Assembly (NCBI RefSeq): GCF_021354595.1
Contig: NZ_JADWYJ010000001.1
Span: 535,446 to 599,445, forward strand
Direction: 5' to 3'
DNA: 64,000 bases
DNA from: Maribellus sp. CM-23
Lineage (GTDB): Bacteria > Bacteroidota > Bacteroidia > Bacteroidales > Prolixibacteraceae
This document shows, one piece after another, positions 9,176 to 18,434 of this stretch. The position numbers were made by a program, and so were the translations under genes. Positions within the stretch are counted from its first letter, which is position 1. Each line of letters starts with the position of its first letter. A model generated the notes under the pieces. It did no database searches. It was not told the DNA's origin and was given only the letters and a program-made list of their open reading frames with translations.

Positions 9176-10360
9176 TTATCCGTTGCTGTTGATTTTCTCC
9201 AGTGTTTTCCATACCTGGAACATACCGCGCGGAACGTGGAAACAGCCCTTCCACTTACCGCCTTTCAGGTTAAGCAGTACTTCGCCCTGGCGATTGAGGT
9301 AACCGTACCATTCGCCAAACTCAGCATCGGCAAAATGCGCCCAGGAGTAGTCGTGTACTTTTTCAAACCAGCTTAAACATTCCTCGTTGCCGGTAAGCGC
9401 GTATCCTTTTATCAGCGTAATTAATGTTTCGATGTGCACCCACCAAAGTTTCTGGTCCCATTCAAGCTGTTGCGGCGGATTTCCCTTTATATCGAGGAAA
9501 TAGAAAATACCACCATATTTTTCATCCCAACCATATTTCAGCGTTCGCAAGGCAATATCTACTGCTTTTTGTGCCAGCTCGGGCCTTTTCAACCGTTCCG
9601 ACAAGTCCATGATAAACCACATGGCTTCGATGGCATGCCCCGGGTTTAACAGGCGCCCTTCAAAAGAGTCGGAAAAACTTCCGTCGGGATTTACATTTTC
9701 CAGGATCAGTCCCGAATCAGGCTGGAAGAAGACCTCCATCACTTCGTGCAATACTTTTTCAACTGTACTCTCAACCAATTCGGGAGCCAGCAGGTGTTCG
9801 ATTTCCAGCGACAGGTTACACAGAATCATGGGCAGCGAAAAACCCTTTAACGGGCGGGTTCCTGACACCAACTTGTTGTAAGCTCCTTTGGGATTATCAC
9901 TTCGCTTCAGGATATTCTGAAACGTATCTTTTGCAATAGCGGCAAACTCGTCACTTCCGGAGGCTTTGCTCAACTGCCCGAAAGCCATTGTAGCAAAACA
10001 ATCAGAAAAAATGTTGTAAGGCTGCACCAGAGGTTGTCCTTCACGTGTGAGCGAAAAATACCAATTCAGATGCCCGTCGTGCCCGTACTTTTGAAGAAAC
10101 AATGCACCGTCGAGAGCCATCTGTAACCACTCCGGTTTCTGTTCCACTTCGTTGTACAACTTTGAAAACATCCACACCTGGCGGGCTTGCAGCCAAATAA
10201 ACTTATCGGTATCAAACACCTTTCCTTCCCGGTCTAAACAGGTGAAATAACCCCCAAATTCCCTGTCCGGCGAATTGGTTTCCCAAAAAGGAATGACTTT
10301 GTTTAAAAGCTCATTTTTATATTGTTCCGAAAGCGTATTAATGTCCATCTTCTGATTCAT
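9176..10360 (-). CDS. nanE: N-acylglucosamine 2-epimerase (AGE / renin-binding protein family)
   Basis: The 394-residue product has the alpha6/alpha6-barrel pattern and both catalytic-type histidines of the AGE family: His242 in NPGHAIEAMW and His375 in CFHVPRGM. It would interconvert N-acetylmannosamine, released by the lyase, and N-acetylglucosamine. This is the route of Bacteroides fragilis NanE, which resembles mammalian renin-binding protein rather than the ManNAc-6-P epimerase of enterobacteria. GlcNAc would then be phosphorylated by a ROK-type kinase, which is not in this window. No signal peptide, so cytoplasmic. A second in-frame ATG at 10348 is possible. It starts 18 bp after the mutarotase stop. 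Confidence 0.9.
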   Translation of the reverse strand: MNQKMDINTLSEQYKNELLNKVIPFWETNSPDREFGGYFTCLDREGKVFDTDKFIWLQARQVWMFSKLYNEVEQKPEWLQMALDGALFLQKYGHDGHLNWYFSLTREGQPLVQPYNIFSDCFATMAFGQLSKASGSDEFAAIAKDTFQNILKRSDNPKGAYNKLVSGTRPLKGFSLPMILCNLSLEIEHLLAPELVESTVEKVLHEVMEVFFQPDSGLILENVNPDGSFSDSFEGRLLNPGHAIEAMWFIMDLSERLKRPELAQKAVDIALRTLKYGWDEKYGGIFYFLDIKGNPPQQLEWDQKLWWVHIETLITLIKGYALTGNEECLSWFEKVHDYSWAHFADAEFGEWYGYLNRQGEVLLNLKGGKWKGCFHVPRGMFQVWKTLEKINSNG

Positions 10361-10378
10361 TTATTTATGAAAATATAC

Positions 10379-11602
10379 TTACTCCAAATTGTCGCCGGAC
10401 AAATCAGCAACGTTCACTTTTGGAGTGCGCACGCCCGGTCGGATTTCTCCGTTGGGAATGTATATCCTGTTGTTGAATTTTACCGCCAGCGTGGTTACCT
10501 GGGCCGGAAAAGAAAGTTCTCCCTCCTCCTTACATTCTCCTGTAAGCGTATTGTACCAAAACACCTGCCGGCTAAATCCTGGATGTCCTTTCAAATGTTT
10601 TATTTTCTGCTTGTTGATAGTTTCTTTCTCCTCCGGAGTTTCAGCGGCAGTTGCGGCGTTGATATACTCCTCGGTTTTATTGTAAAGCTGACCGTTGTCG
10701 CCACCAAACAGCAGGATGAGATTTTTACCAACTGCAACGCCAGTTCCGGCGGCAAGTGTTACTAGTTCTTTTTGAGCATTGCTTATTTCACCTGCTAACT
10801 CCCACGATTTTTTTGAAGGTGAATATTTCAACACCGAACTAAAAAAGGTGCTTAGCTCACCATTTCTGTTCCGTCCTCCCAACACATAAATACATTCCTC
10901 GTTTCCGTCCCACTGACTTACCACTACCGCATTGGATACGGGCTGTGGTAAATCAGGAAGTTTTGCCCATTCGGGCATGTCTTTCGAAACATCGGCGCTA
11001 TAAAACGAAGACAAATAACCTTCCGCTCCTAAGCCTCCTGCCACATAAACCACCGGGCCGATGGCAGCCGCACCACAATTTGAAACAGCTACCGGGAAAT
11101 CGGTCAGTGTACTTATTTGCATCTCGCCTTTGTCGAACTTCAACTTCAATACACCGGGAATCGTCCCGTTCAGGTTTTCGCCACCAATGCAAATAAGCTC
11201 GTCGTTTACCGACACACAGGCTGAATAGGCTAATGGAACCGGAAGTTTTTCACTGGCCACATGCCACGTTGTCTCCTTTCCGTTCAGGTTGAAAAAGAAA
11301 ATATCGTTGTAATACGTTTTGGTTCCTCCCTGCCAGGGCAAAGAATCCGGAAAGTTGGAACCTCCGGCCACTATCAGCATTTCTGAAGATACGCCGGCCA
11401 AAGCACCTGCAAGCCCTTTTTGTTCCGTTTGCCCGCTGGCCGGCGGTATATCCGGTAAACTTCCCCAATTGATTTTCATTGCTGTATTTTTTTCACCGGA
11501 GGAGCACTGAAGAACAACTCCCCCAAAAAGGATGACTGCAAAAACTTTTGCTTTTCGCCTAAAGCGTACTGAAAAGTTCCTGAATTTGTAAGCCCTGAAC
11601 AT
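10379..11602 (-). CDS. nanM: NanM-like N-acetylneuraminate mutarotase (cyclically permuted, kelch propeller), lipoprotein
   Basis: Repeated kelch-type blades are visible (IVAGGSNFPD, ICIGGENLNG, VYVAGGLGAEG, YVLGGRNRNG, ILLFGGDNG), giving a six-bladed propeller as in the cyclically permuted mutarotase family. NanM-type proteins speed conversion of alpha-sialic acid, released by sialidase, to the beta anomer. A hydrophobic leader ending in VVLQC suggests a lipoprotein, so it would act in the periplasm. Start choice is uncertain: the ATG at 11602 overlaps the end of the lyase gene by 44 nt and one at 11629 by 71 nt; no later start keeps the signal peptide. I chose the smaller overlap. Confidence 0.85.
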   Translation of the reverse strand: MFRAYKFRNFSVRFRRKAKVFAVILFGGVVLQCSSGEKNTAMKINWGSLPDIPPASGQTEQKGLAGALAGVSSEMLIVAGGSNFPDSLPWQGGTKTYYNDIFFFNLNGKETTWHVASEKLPVPLAYSACVSVNDELICIGGENLNGTIPGVLKLKFDKGEMQISTLTDFPVAVSNCGAAAIGPVVYVAGGLGAEGYLSSFYSADVSKDMPEWAKLPDLPQPVSNAVVVSQWDGNEECIYVLGGRNRNGELSTFFSSVLKYSPSKKSWELAGEISNAQKELVTLAAGTGVAVGKNLILLFGGDNGQLYNKTEEYINAATAAETPEEKETINKQKIKHLKGHPGFSRQVFWYNTLTGECKEEGELSFPAQVTTLAVKFNNRIYIPNGEIRPGVRTPKVNVADLSGDNLE

Positions 11603-12476
11603 CTTTTTCAAACTTTTGGTATGCTTCATTGCTCATATTTTTAACGGGTAAACGAAACTCCCCACATTCAAAACCAATGTACCGCATGTAGGCTTTTCCG
11701 GTGGCAATTCCGCCGTATTTTCCCAACAAACGAATCATGTCGATTGATTGCTGCTGCAACTTGCGGGCTTTCTCCAGGTCTCCGTTATCAAACGCCTCAA
11801 TCAGCTGGTAATACAGTGGCGCTGCATAGTTAAACGTGCTTCCAACTCCTCCACGCGCTCCCAGCACCAATGCCGATAACAGGTTCTCGTCGCGGCCCCA
11901 AAGCATGTCGTATTTTCCATCAGCAAAGTGGATACAACTCAGAAAATCCATAAAATCTTCGTGTGTGTATTTGATACCTGCCAGGTTCGGAATCATGCCG
12001 GAAGCTTCCTGTAAGAAATCGTACATGGAAACAAAGCATCCCGAGAGCACCGGAATGTGATAAAAATAGAAAGGCACAGCAGGAACAGCCTCTGCAACTT
12101 TGGCACAAAATTCAGCCAACTGGGCACCCGAACCGGGCTTGAAATAATAAGGCGCCAGCATGGCAATGGCATCGACCCCGCATTCTTCCGAATGCTTCGC
12201 ATTTTCAATGCATTCTTTGTAGGAAGTGCCGCCAATCAGGTTAATAATTTTAAGTTCCTTTTTCTCAGAAGCCGCTTTTACCCACGCTTCTGTAATTTGC
12301 ATTTTTTCCTTTTGCGAAAGAGAAACTCCCTCTCCGGTTGAGCCATTTACAAAAGCACCAACCACTTTATTCTTTTCCAGCAATCTTACGTAATCCGGAA
12401 TTTTTTCAAAAACCACTTCTCCCCTGCTATCCATCGGGGTAAAAGGTGCTGCGATAAGGCCGTTAATTTTATTCAT
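11559..12476 (-). CDS. nanL: N-acetylneuraminate lyase
   Basis: From the ATG at 12476 the product has 305 residues, the standard length of the NAL/DHDPS aldolase family; the ORF could extend eight residues upstream. Hallmarks are GSTGE (45-49, carboxylate binding), the Tyr139 of YHIP, and the Schiff-base Lys169 in AGIKYTHED. The enzyme splits N-acetylneuraminate into pyruvate and N-acetylmannosamine in the cytoplasm. Position between the esterase and the mutarotase in an operon with a sialidase, and with an AGE epimerase two genes on, makes the sialate substrate far more likely than dihydrodipicolinate. The 3' end overlaps the next gene in another frame. Confidence 0.93.
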   Translation of the reverse strand: MNKINGLIAAPFTPMDSRGEVVFEKIPDYVRLLEKNKVVGAFVNGSTGEGVSLSQKEKMQITEAWVKAASEKKELKIINLIGGTSYKECIENAKHSEECGVDAIAMLAPYYFKPGSGAQLAEFCAKVAEAVPAVPFYFYHIPVLSGCFVSMYDFLQEASGMIPNLAGIKYTHEDFMDFLSCIHFADGKYDMLWGRDENLLSALVLGARGGVGSTFNYAAPLYYQLIEAFDNGDLEKARKLQQQSIDMIRLLGKYGGIATGKAYMRYIGFECGEFRLPVKNMSNEAYQKFEKDVQGLQIQELFSTL

Positions 12477-12557
12477 TTCGTCAATTTTTTTAATCGTCAT
12501 TTATCTTCTTTCGAAATACTTTCTATAACTATTTTCTATAACCTAACATAAATCAAG

Positions 12558-14678
12558 CTAAAGCGGACAGGCCACCTGAAAGGTAGATGCCGGCCATCCG
12601 TTTTCGTTTACCAGGTTCCCTCTGGAAAACGGTTTCCAGCCATACCTGACTTGTTTTATTACAGATTCTCCACAATTGATACTAATTTGATTTCCCTTTA
12701 TTTCTCCAGTTACGGGCTTAAACAAACCATCCTCTTCGGCTACTTCCAGTTCCCGAAGAGGAGCTCCATCCGAGGTTTTTAGTTGTATTGCGTGCGAAAA
12801 AGAAAGAACTACTTTTCCGTTGTCTTGCGCCACCGAAATGACTTCGGGCCCGCCATCCGGAACATCTTTCACCCCGTAATTGCGTGATAAGGCCAGATGG
12901 GCAAAACGCTCGCCAATTTCAATTTTATGCTTCGGATGCACATCCAGCGAATCACCCAAATCACTTGTTACCACCATAGCCGTATGGGGGATACTGAGTG
13001 ACAATTCCCGCTGAGTTTCCCGGAACCAGGGCCACGAAGGCCGGTCGATACTTGACAACTGGGCAAAATAAAAGGGCATGTCAGCCTGATTAAAAGCCGA
13101 TCGCCACGATTTTACCAAAGCCGAAAAAGCATGCTGGTAATGTTCTGCATTATGAGCATTCGATTCTCCCTGGTACCAAAGCACACCGGCTACCGGGATT
13201 CCGACCACCGACTTCACGCCCGCCTCATAAATATAGGCAGGTTCGAAAGGATGACGCTGCAGCTTGTTTTCCGCCAATTCCAGGTTGGTAGCAGCACGCT
13301 GCCGGCACCAGTCCATGATAAAATCGTTTTGCTTCCAGTTGTACAACACATCCACCATGTACGGATCAAACTCCAGTGTTTTGCGATCGATAAACGCTTC
13401 TGTCGGGGCTCCCCCAACACTTATTTGAATCAGTCCAACCGGAACATTCAGCGTTTCATTCAGTTTTCTTCCAAAAGAATAACCAATGGCTGAAAAAGTA
13501 GCCGCATCGTCGGGATTACTCTGCTGCCATTCACCATCAAAAAAGTGAAGTTGATTGATTTTCACCAATGTCGTTGAATCCCATTTTGCATTATCGGGGC
13601 GCACAATGCCCTTTAAATTGTACAGGCGAAGATTTGGAAAGTCAGCAGCATTGTCAATCATCGTTGAAGCATCCACGGCTTGTTGCAACTGAAATTCCAT
13701 GTTCGACTGCCCGGCGCAAATCCAGACTTCGCCCACCAAAATATCGTCGAGTGAAATTGATTCGTTGCTATCGCTATTTACTTCCAACTTGTAAGGTCCT
13801 CCGGCAGTCACCGGATCAAAATTAACCTTCCATTCGCCGTTGTCATTGGCGGTACATGACCGTGTTTGCTGGCCGAAAGTCAACCTTAGTTTTGTTCCTC
13901 TATTTGCTTTTCCCCACACCGGGATCGGCTCGTTTTGTTGCAACACCATGTGATTTCTAAAAACCGGGGCCAGACTTAATCCGCCAAAGTCGCCGGTAAT
14001 GTTTTCGTAAACCGTTTGCGCAATAATGCCGGCTCCTTCCACATTCGGATGAAGGGCATCGGCAAACAAATCGGGACGGCTACAGAGAGCCTCGTGTAAA
14101 TCAATCAGTCCGGTTTGGCTGTTTTGCGCCACTTGCTCAATGGCATCCTGAATTTCCCAAAACCAGTCGCGCGTACCGGACTTGAAACGCGGGTGAGCGT
14201 TAAATATCGGGCTCATTTTGCAGATATAAATTTGCGGAATGTTGGTCTTGTCTTTTCGGAATGACTCGATCAACTTCCTATAATCCGCTACAAATTCATC
14301 CCTGTAATTGGGCCAGTTGCGTGGGTCCGTATCGTTTAAGCCAAGGTGAATTACAACAATATCAGCATCAAATTTCAGGGCCGCGACATATTCCGGCATC
14401 TCGACGTACGGACGGTGTCCTTTGCTTAAAAGCGTGGCTCCGCTGTGCCCGAAGTTTTGAACATCGTAAGCGTCTCCCAATAAATTCTGCAATTGCGACG
14501 GATAAGAATCGCTTTCCGGATCACTCAACCCGTATCCGCGGGTTACCGAGTTACCCACACAAGCTACCTTAATTTTCTTTTGAACATTTTCGCTTAATGA
14601 AATAGCCCTGGCATTCTGTAACGCTCCAAGAGAGAGCATCAGCCAGCCAACCAAAAGAGTTATCCTACGCACTTTCAT
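12558..14678 (-). CDS. estA: Two-domain sialate O-acetylesterase (SGNH plus SASA domain)
   Basis: The 706-residue secreted protein (signal MKVRRITLLVGWLMLSLGAL) has two esterase modules. Residues about 35-230 form an SGNH domain: CVGNSVTRG, NFGHSGA, LGLNDTD and DALHPN. Residues about 240-700 form a SASA/DUF303 domain: CAGQSNMEF with its nucleophile Ser, SVGGAP, LWYQGESNAHN and DVHPKHK. This tandem arrangement is that of Tannerella forsythia NanS and Bacteroides EstA, which remove O-acetyl groups so that sialidase and lyase can act on decorated sialic acids. It lies 9 bp after the hexosaminidase stop. Confidence 0.92.
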   Translation of the reverse strand: MKVRRITLLVGWLMLSLGALQNARAISLSENVQKKIKVACVGNSVTRGYGLSDPESDSYPSQLQNLLGDAYDVQNFGHSGATLLSKGHRPYVEMPEYVAALKFDADIVVIHLGLNDTDPRNWPNYRDEFVADYRKLIESFRKDKTNIPQIYICKMSPIFNAHPRFKSGTRDWFWEIQDAIEQVAQNSQTGLIDLHEALCSRPDLFADALHPNVEGAGIIAQTVYENITGDFGGLSLAPVFRNHMVLQQNEPIPVWGKANRGTKLRLTFGQQTRSCTANDNGEWKVNFDPVTAGGPYKLEVNSDSNESISLDDILVGEVWICAGQSNMEFQLQQAVDASTMIDNAADFPNLRLYNLKGIVRPDNAKWDSTTLVKINQLHFFDGEWQQSNPDDAATFSAIGYSFGRKLNETLNVPVGLIQISVGGAPTEAFIDRKTLEFDPYMVDVLYNWKQNDFIMDWCRQRAATNLELAENKLQRHPFEPAYIYEAGVKSVVGIPVAGVLWYQGESNAHNAEHYQHAFSALVKSWRSAFNQADMPFYFAQLSSIDRPSWPWFRETQRELSLSIPHTAMVVTSDLGDSLDVHPKHKIEIGERFAHLALSRNYGVKDVPDGGPEVISVAQDNGKVVLSFSHAIQLKTSDGAPLRELEVAEEDGLFKPVTGEIKGNQISINCGESVIKQVRYGWKPFSRGNLVNENGWPASTFQVACPL

Positions 14679-14687
14679 TTTAAAATG

Positions 14688-16652
14688 TTATTTTATCTCG
14701 GCTGAAAACTTCAGGTCTTCAACCTCTCTGATTGTCCCATTATCTTCCAGAACCGGCACAAAAGTGAACATGCGTTTCCATGTATCTTTTTTTACCGGAA
14801 TTTTGAGCAGCACTTTGTTCCAGCCTTTTTTCAGGTGAATGGAATGCGGTTTTCTGAAAAAGTAATTTTCATCGGTGAATGGGATTTCTTCCGTATTACT
14901 TGCCAAACCGGGCAGATTCCATTTGGGTGCGGCCAACAGTTCTCCGTTCAGCCAGACTTTCGGATGCGTATTGTGCCATTCTCCGTTTTGCGGAAATGGT
15001 CCGCCACGTCTTCCTCCCGAGCGCGACCAGTCATGAAACCCAATCCAAGCCCCCATCGTTTGTTCTTTTGGCGACCAGATTTGCGTGTACGCATAATAGG
15101 TTCCCTCTTCTTTGGAAAAATAAGACGGGTAACCGAAGAAGTGATTCATGTGAATCGTGCCCCCATAAAAAGGTCCTTGCCAGGTATAATTTACCGTATC
15201 AATCTGATAAGCCTCTTGCAATTCATCTTCCACTGAAAACCTAGCATTAACATCGCCACCATTTGCAATCGGTCCTAAAACCTTCCACTCAATATTCATT
15301 TGTTTTACGTATGGGAAAGGCTTTCCCGCAAAATATTTATCGCGGTGTTCTATCATCCGGTCTTCAAAAGCGCTGAATTCGTTAAACAGTTCGCTTCCTT
15401 TTTCCGGCAGTTTAGCAAGGTAGTTTTCGCCTATATCTCTTTTCTGCCCGGTCCACGAGGTTTCGCTGTAGGTGAGGATTCCCGGGTAAACGGGATTCTG
15501 TTTTAAAATGTCGTATTCGTCGTTCACGTTGTTGTCGTTCCAGCAGCACAAAATCCCCCCCAGACGCATTGAGTCATCATGGGCGGCGCCGTTAATACGC
15601 TCAAAATATAGCTGAGCCATACCGGCCAGCGGATCAAGATGATTAAGGTAATTTAAGCGGCAGTCGATGTAGCGGTGCCCCGGTTTTGGATGCCCGCCTG
15701 AGGACCAAAGTTGCGTAATGGAAACTGAATCGCCCTCAATATGTTGTCCAGGACGCCAAACAATTAATTCGCGGCCGTGGTGTTGGGTTACCCGTTCAAG
15801 CAATGCCGGTAACAGCGTAGGTGACGGTTTTTCGTAGCTGTGCCAAACTTCATCCGTTCCCAAATGAATATAGGGCATTACTTCTGCCGGAGAAAGGCTA
15901 CACAATTCATCAAGCAGATCGATCAATACCGGTTGCACGCGGGGATCACTCATGGTTTCAAATCCCATGGCCTTGCGGAAGGCCGCACTGTGCCCGGGTA
16001 TGTCGAACTCGGGAATCAGCGTAATTTTCCGCTCCCGGCAATATTTCACAAGTTCTTTAAAATCTTCCTGAGAGTAGTATTTGCCCTTTTGCCGGCTCAT
16101 ACTTTCCGCCGAATTCAATTGCGGATATATTTTGCTTTCGAGACGCCACCCCGGATTTTCGGTTACATGAAAGTGAAATACGTTCAGCTTATACGCGGCC
16201 AAAACATCGATTTGCTCTTTTAGCATTTCCATGCTCTGGAAATTCCGGCCCACATCCTGCATAAAACCTCGAATACGAAAAGCAGGCCAATCAACGATGG
16301 TACAACCTTTCAGGTAGCGCTTCCCGCTTTTTTCGTAAGCCAGCTGTTTTATGGTTTGCTGCCCGCGAAAAAGTCCCGTTTCGGTTGTTGCTTCCAGAAT
16401 TACAGAATCGGCCGAAACTTTTAAGCGATAAGCTTCATCACAGTTAAGCTGAGCATCCGGAATATTTGAAACGATGCGCTGTACAAAACAGTTGCTGCTG
16501 TCTGCCATATCAAAAAGCTGCGTGCTCCACTCCAGCTGTTGTGGCATAGGTATTAAAGCCGGCGTCAGGTCTTTTTCTAAATTGCACGAAAAGAGCCCTC
16601 CAACAATCAGCAGCGCTGTCAGTAATCGGTAATGCAGTAGGTTTGTATTCAA
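14688..16652 (-). CDS. GH20-family beta-N-acetylhexosaminidase-like lipoprotein
   Basis: The 654-residue product has a lipobox LFSC (Cys23), a GH20b N-terminal domain (about 30-120), and a GH20 TIM barrel from about residue 125 (FRIRGFMQDVGRNF). The catalytic Asp267-Glu268 pair lies in HLGTDEVW; the usual motif is H-x-GG-DE, so one Gly is replaced by Thr while the acid pair is intact. A C-terminal beta-rich domain (about 500-654) may bind carbohydrate. It would trim terminal GlcNAc or GalNAc uncovered after sialidase action on host-type or marine glycans. It lies 18 bp from the sialidase stop in the same operon. Exact specificity is unknown. Confidence 0.87.
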   Translation of the reverse strand: MNTNLLHYRLLTALLIVGGLFSCNLEKDLTPALIPMPQQLEWSTQLFDMADSSNCFVQRIVSNIPDAQLNCDEAYRLKVSADSVILEATTETGLFRGQQTIKQLAYEKSGKRYLKGCTIVDWPAFRIRGFMQDVGRNFQSMEMLKEQIDVLAAYKLNVFHFHVTENPGWRLESKIYPQLNSAESMSRQKGKYYSQEDFKELVKYCRERKITLIPEFDIPGHSAAFRKAMGFETMSDPRVQPVLIDLLDELCSLSPAEVMPYIHLGTDEVWHSYEKPSPTLLPALLERVTQHHGRELIVWRPGQHIEGDSVSITQLWSSGGHPKPGHRYIDCRLNYLNHLDPLAGMAQLYFERINGAAHDDSMRLGGILCCWNDNNVNDEYDILKQNPVYPGILTYSETSWTGQKRDIGENYLAKLPEKGSELFNEFSAFEDRMIEHRDKYFAGKPFPYVKQMNIEWKVLGPIANGGDVNARFSVEDELQEAYQIDTVNYTWQGPFYGGTIHMNHFFGYPSYFSKEEGTYYAYTQIWSPKEQTMGAWIGFHDWSRSGGRRGGPFPQNGEWHNTHPKVWLNGELLAAPKWNLPGLASNTEEIPFTDENYFFRKPHSIHLKKGWNKVLLKIPVKKDTWKRMFTFVPVLEDNGTIREVEDLKFSAEIK

Positions 16653-16670
16653 GATTCAGGTTTTAGGTTT

Positions 16671-18302
16671 TTATTGTGGTATGATATCCGAAACAGGAAT
16701 ACTCTGAAAGTAAAGCTCTTTCACTCCTTCGTAAAGAATCCCAACAGTATTTTCGTCCACCATTGTCATGCAGGAATAGCCAAAACCTCCGGCTTCATTC
16801 AATTCCAGCTGACAGGCTTCGGGCCAGGTCATTCCTTCATCCAGACTTGCCTTGATGGTCATGTTGGTACGGTGCTGTTTGTTGTTTGGATTGGAAAAGA
16901 ACAACACCTGTTTGCTTTCGCCATCCAGGTTCAGGTTTGTAGCGATAATACTGGCCATGCAATTGGATTCAGGCAAGGCCGAATTTGACGTGGGATGAAG
17001 TTCCCAGGTTTTGCCAAGGTCGTTTGTTACTGCTACGGCGCGGCCGTTTGTTTCCGATTTATCCTTTCGGTTGCGGTCGTCGCGCATGTTCAGCATCAGG
17101 CTTCCATCACTTAATTCCACTACCTGTGCTTCGGTGGTATTGGATTTGGCACCGGTTCCAATGTGCCAGGTTTTGCCCTGGTCCTTGCTGTAAACAATGG
17201 TGGAGTGACAGGTAAACTGCCCGCCATCCAACGATTTTTCACCTATATCAGCTTTAAACTGGGCCGGAAAAACGAGGGTGCCGTCTTTCAAGCAAATTCC
17301 TCTGCCGGGGCCTTGCAAAAGCAGCTGCCACGCCGGATCCTTTATTTGTTCAGTAACATTGATTGGTTCCGACCAGGTCAACCCGTCATCGGTACTTTTC
17401 ACAAGAATGAACTGACCGGTTTCTTCGGGTTTCATTCCGGGCTTGGACGCCCACCACAACATATCTTTTTCGGTAACACCGCTCATCCACAGGGCAGCTA
17501 CCCACAGGGTTTGGGTTTCGTTGTCGTACAATACACAGGGGTCGCCAATTCCGTTCAGTTTTTGCGGTCGGCCGCCCCATTCGCCCATGTCCATAATAAC
17601 CTGCATCGGCTCCCAGGTTTGGCCGCCATCGGTGCTACGGCTCATGCCAACATCGATATCTTCCTGCAGGTCTTTGCTGTTGTTGTACCGGATATCGTAA
17701 ACCGAAATCAGGGTTCCGTTTGCGGTTGTCACCAAACCGGGAATCCGGTAAGTATCCACCTGATCCTGTCCGGCTGCACGCACCACCTTTGCCGGACGGT
17801 ACTGAAAGGGATCTTTAACGTCGATTGCCAGTCGTTTTCCGTTTAGCGACAAAATCACCTGTTCAACCGAAAAACGATGCGTCAACACCGCCTCTTCTTT
17901 CACCTGCAAGTTAAAAGCAAGAGTATGGCTTCCACTTTCCAGCTTGCCTTTTCCCTCCACAACAATCTCCTGATCGGCCATAAGTGTTGCTGCTCCAAAG
18001 GTGGTTTCAACAGTATCCTGAGCTGAAGCAGCCATCCATGAAACATCGGCTGATTTTACGAAATCAGTTTGACTGCCTTCAGAAAGTACCAAGCTTATTT
18101 TTTTAAGATCATAACTTATTCCCTGCTCAACATCCAGGGTTATTTGAAAAACATCCGCATTCTCTTTTTCGATGAACAACGGAATTTTCTTTTCCTGAAA
18201 CTGTGTTTTATTCACTCCTTCCAATTCTGTTTGAAGTGAAGCGGTACAAGCCGAAAGGCTTACTGCAACTACCCCCAGTAAAATAAGCAGGCAATTTTTC
18301 AT
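16671..18302 (-). CDS. nanH: Exo-alpha-sialidase, GH33, lipoprotein
   Basis: The ATG at 18302 gives a lipoprotein signal peptide with lipobox LSAC (Cys19) and a 543-residue product. After an N-terminal beta-domain, the propeller begins with the arginine motif TYRIPGL. Five Asp boxes are present: STDGGQTW, STDDGLTW, SKDQGKTW, TNDLGKTW and SLDEGMTW. The nucleophile Tyr is probably in GFGYSCM and the assisting Glu in TTEAQVV. It releases terminal sialic acid from glycoconjugates at the cell surface or in the periplasm. A candidate internal promoter and a large hairpin lie in the 132-bp gap before it. Confidence 0.94.
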   Translation of the reverse strand: MKNCLLILLGVVAVSLSACTASLQTELEGVNKTQFQEKKIPLFIEKENADVFQITLDVEQGISYDLKKISLVLSEGSQTDFVKSADVSWMAASAQDTVETTFGAATLMADQEIVVEGKGKLESGSHTLAFNLQVKEEAVLTHRFSVEQVILSLNGKRLAIDVKDPFQYRPAKVVRAAGQDQVDTYRIPGLVTTANGTLISVYDIRYNNSKDLQEDIDVGMSRSTDGGQTWEPMQVIMDMGEWGGRPQKLNGIGDPCVLYDNETQTLWVAALWMSGVTEKDMLWWASKPGMKPEETGQFILVKSTDDGLTWSEPINVTEQIKDPAWQLLLQGPGRGICLKDGTLVFPAQFKADIGEKSLDGGQFTCHSTIVYSKDQGKTWHIGTGAKSNTTEAQVVELSDGSLMLNMRDDRNRKDKSETNGRAVAVTNDLGKTWELHPTSNSALPESNCMASIIATNLNLDGESKQVLFFSNPNNKQHRTNMTIKASLDEGMTWPEACQLELNEAGGFGYSCMTMVDENTVGILYEGVKELYFQSIPVSDIIPQ

Positions 18303-18325
18303 GTTAATTAATTTTATGGTTATCA

Positions 18326-18333
18326 CAAATATA
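18326..18333 (-). promoter_or_regulatory. Candidate internal -7 box before the sialidase gene
   Basis: On the minus strand TATATTTG matches TANNTTTG and is identical to the -7 box predicted for the operon's first gene. No TTTG is found 18-21 bp further upstream, so support is partial. Distance to the sialidase ATG is 23 bp. Confidence 0.3.
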
Positions 18334-18365
18334 AAAACTCCGCATCAGCATTTGTTTTTTGGAGT

Positions 18366-18393
18366 AAATCAGGAGCAGGCTTGCTCCTGATTT
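18366..18393 (-). other. Perfect 12-bp hairpin between susD and sialidase genes
   Basis: AAATCAGGAGCA (18366-18377) and its exact reverse complement (18382-18393) enclose a 4-nt loop. There is no long T tract after it on the minus strand, so it is more likely a 3'-end stabiliser or processing site than a full terminator. Such hairpins downstream of susC-susD would let the transporter genes be expressed more highly than the enzymes behind them. Confidence 0.6.
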
Positions 18394-18434
18394 AATTCCA
18401 ACTAAACTTTTATAATTTATGAAAAAAAAGCATG

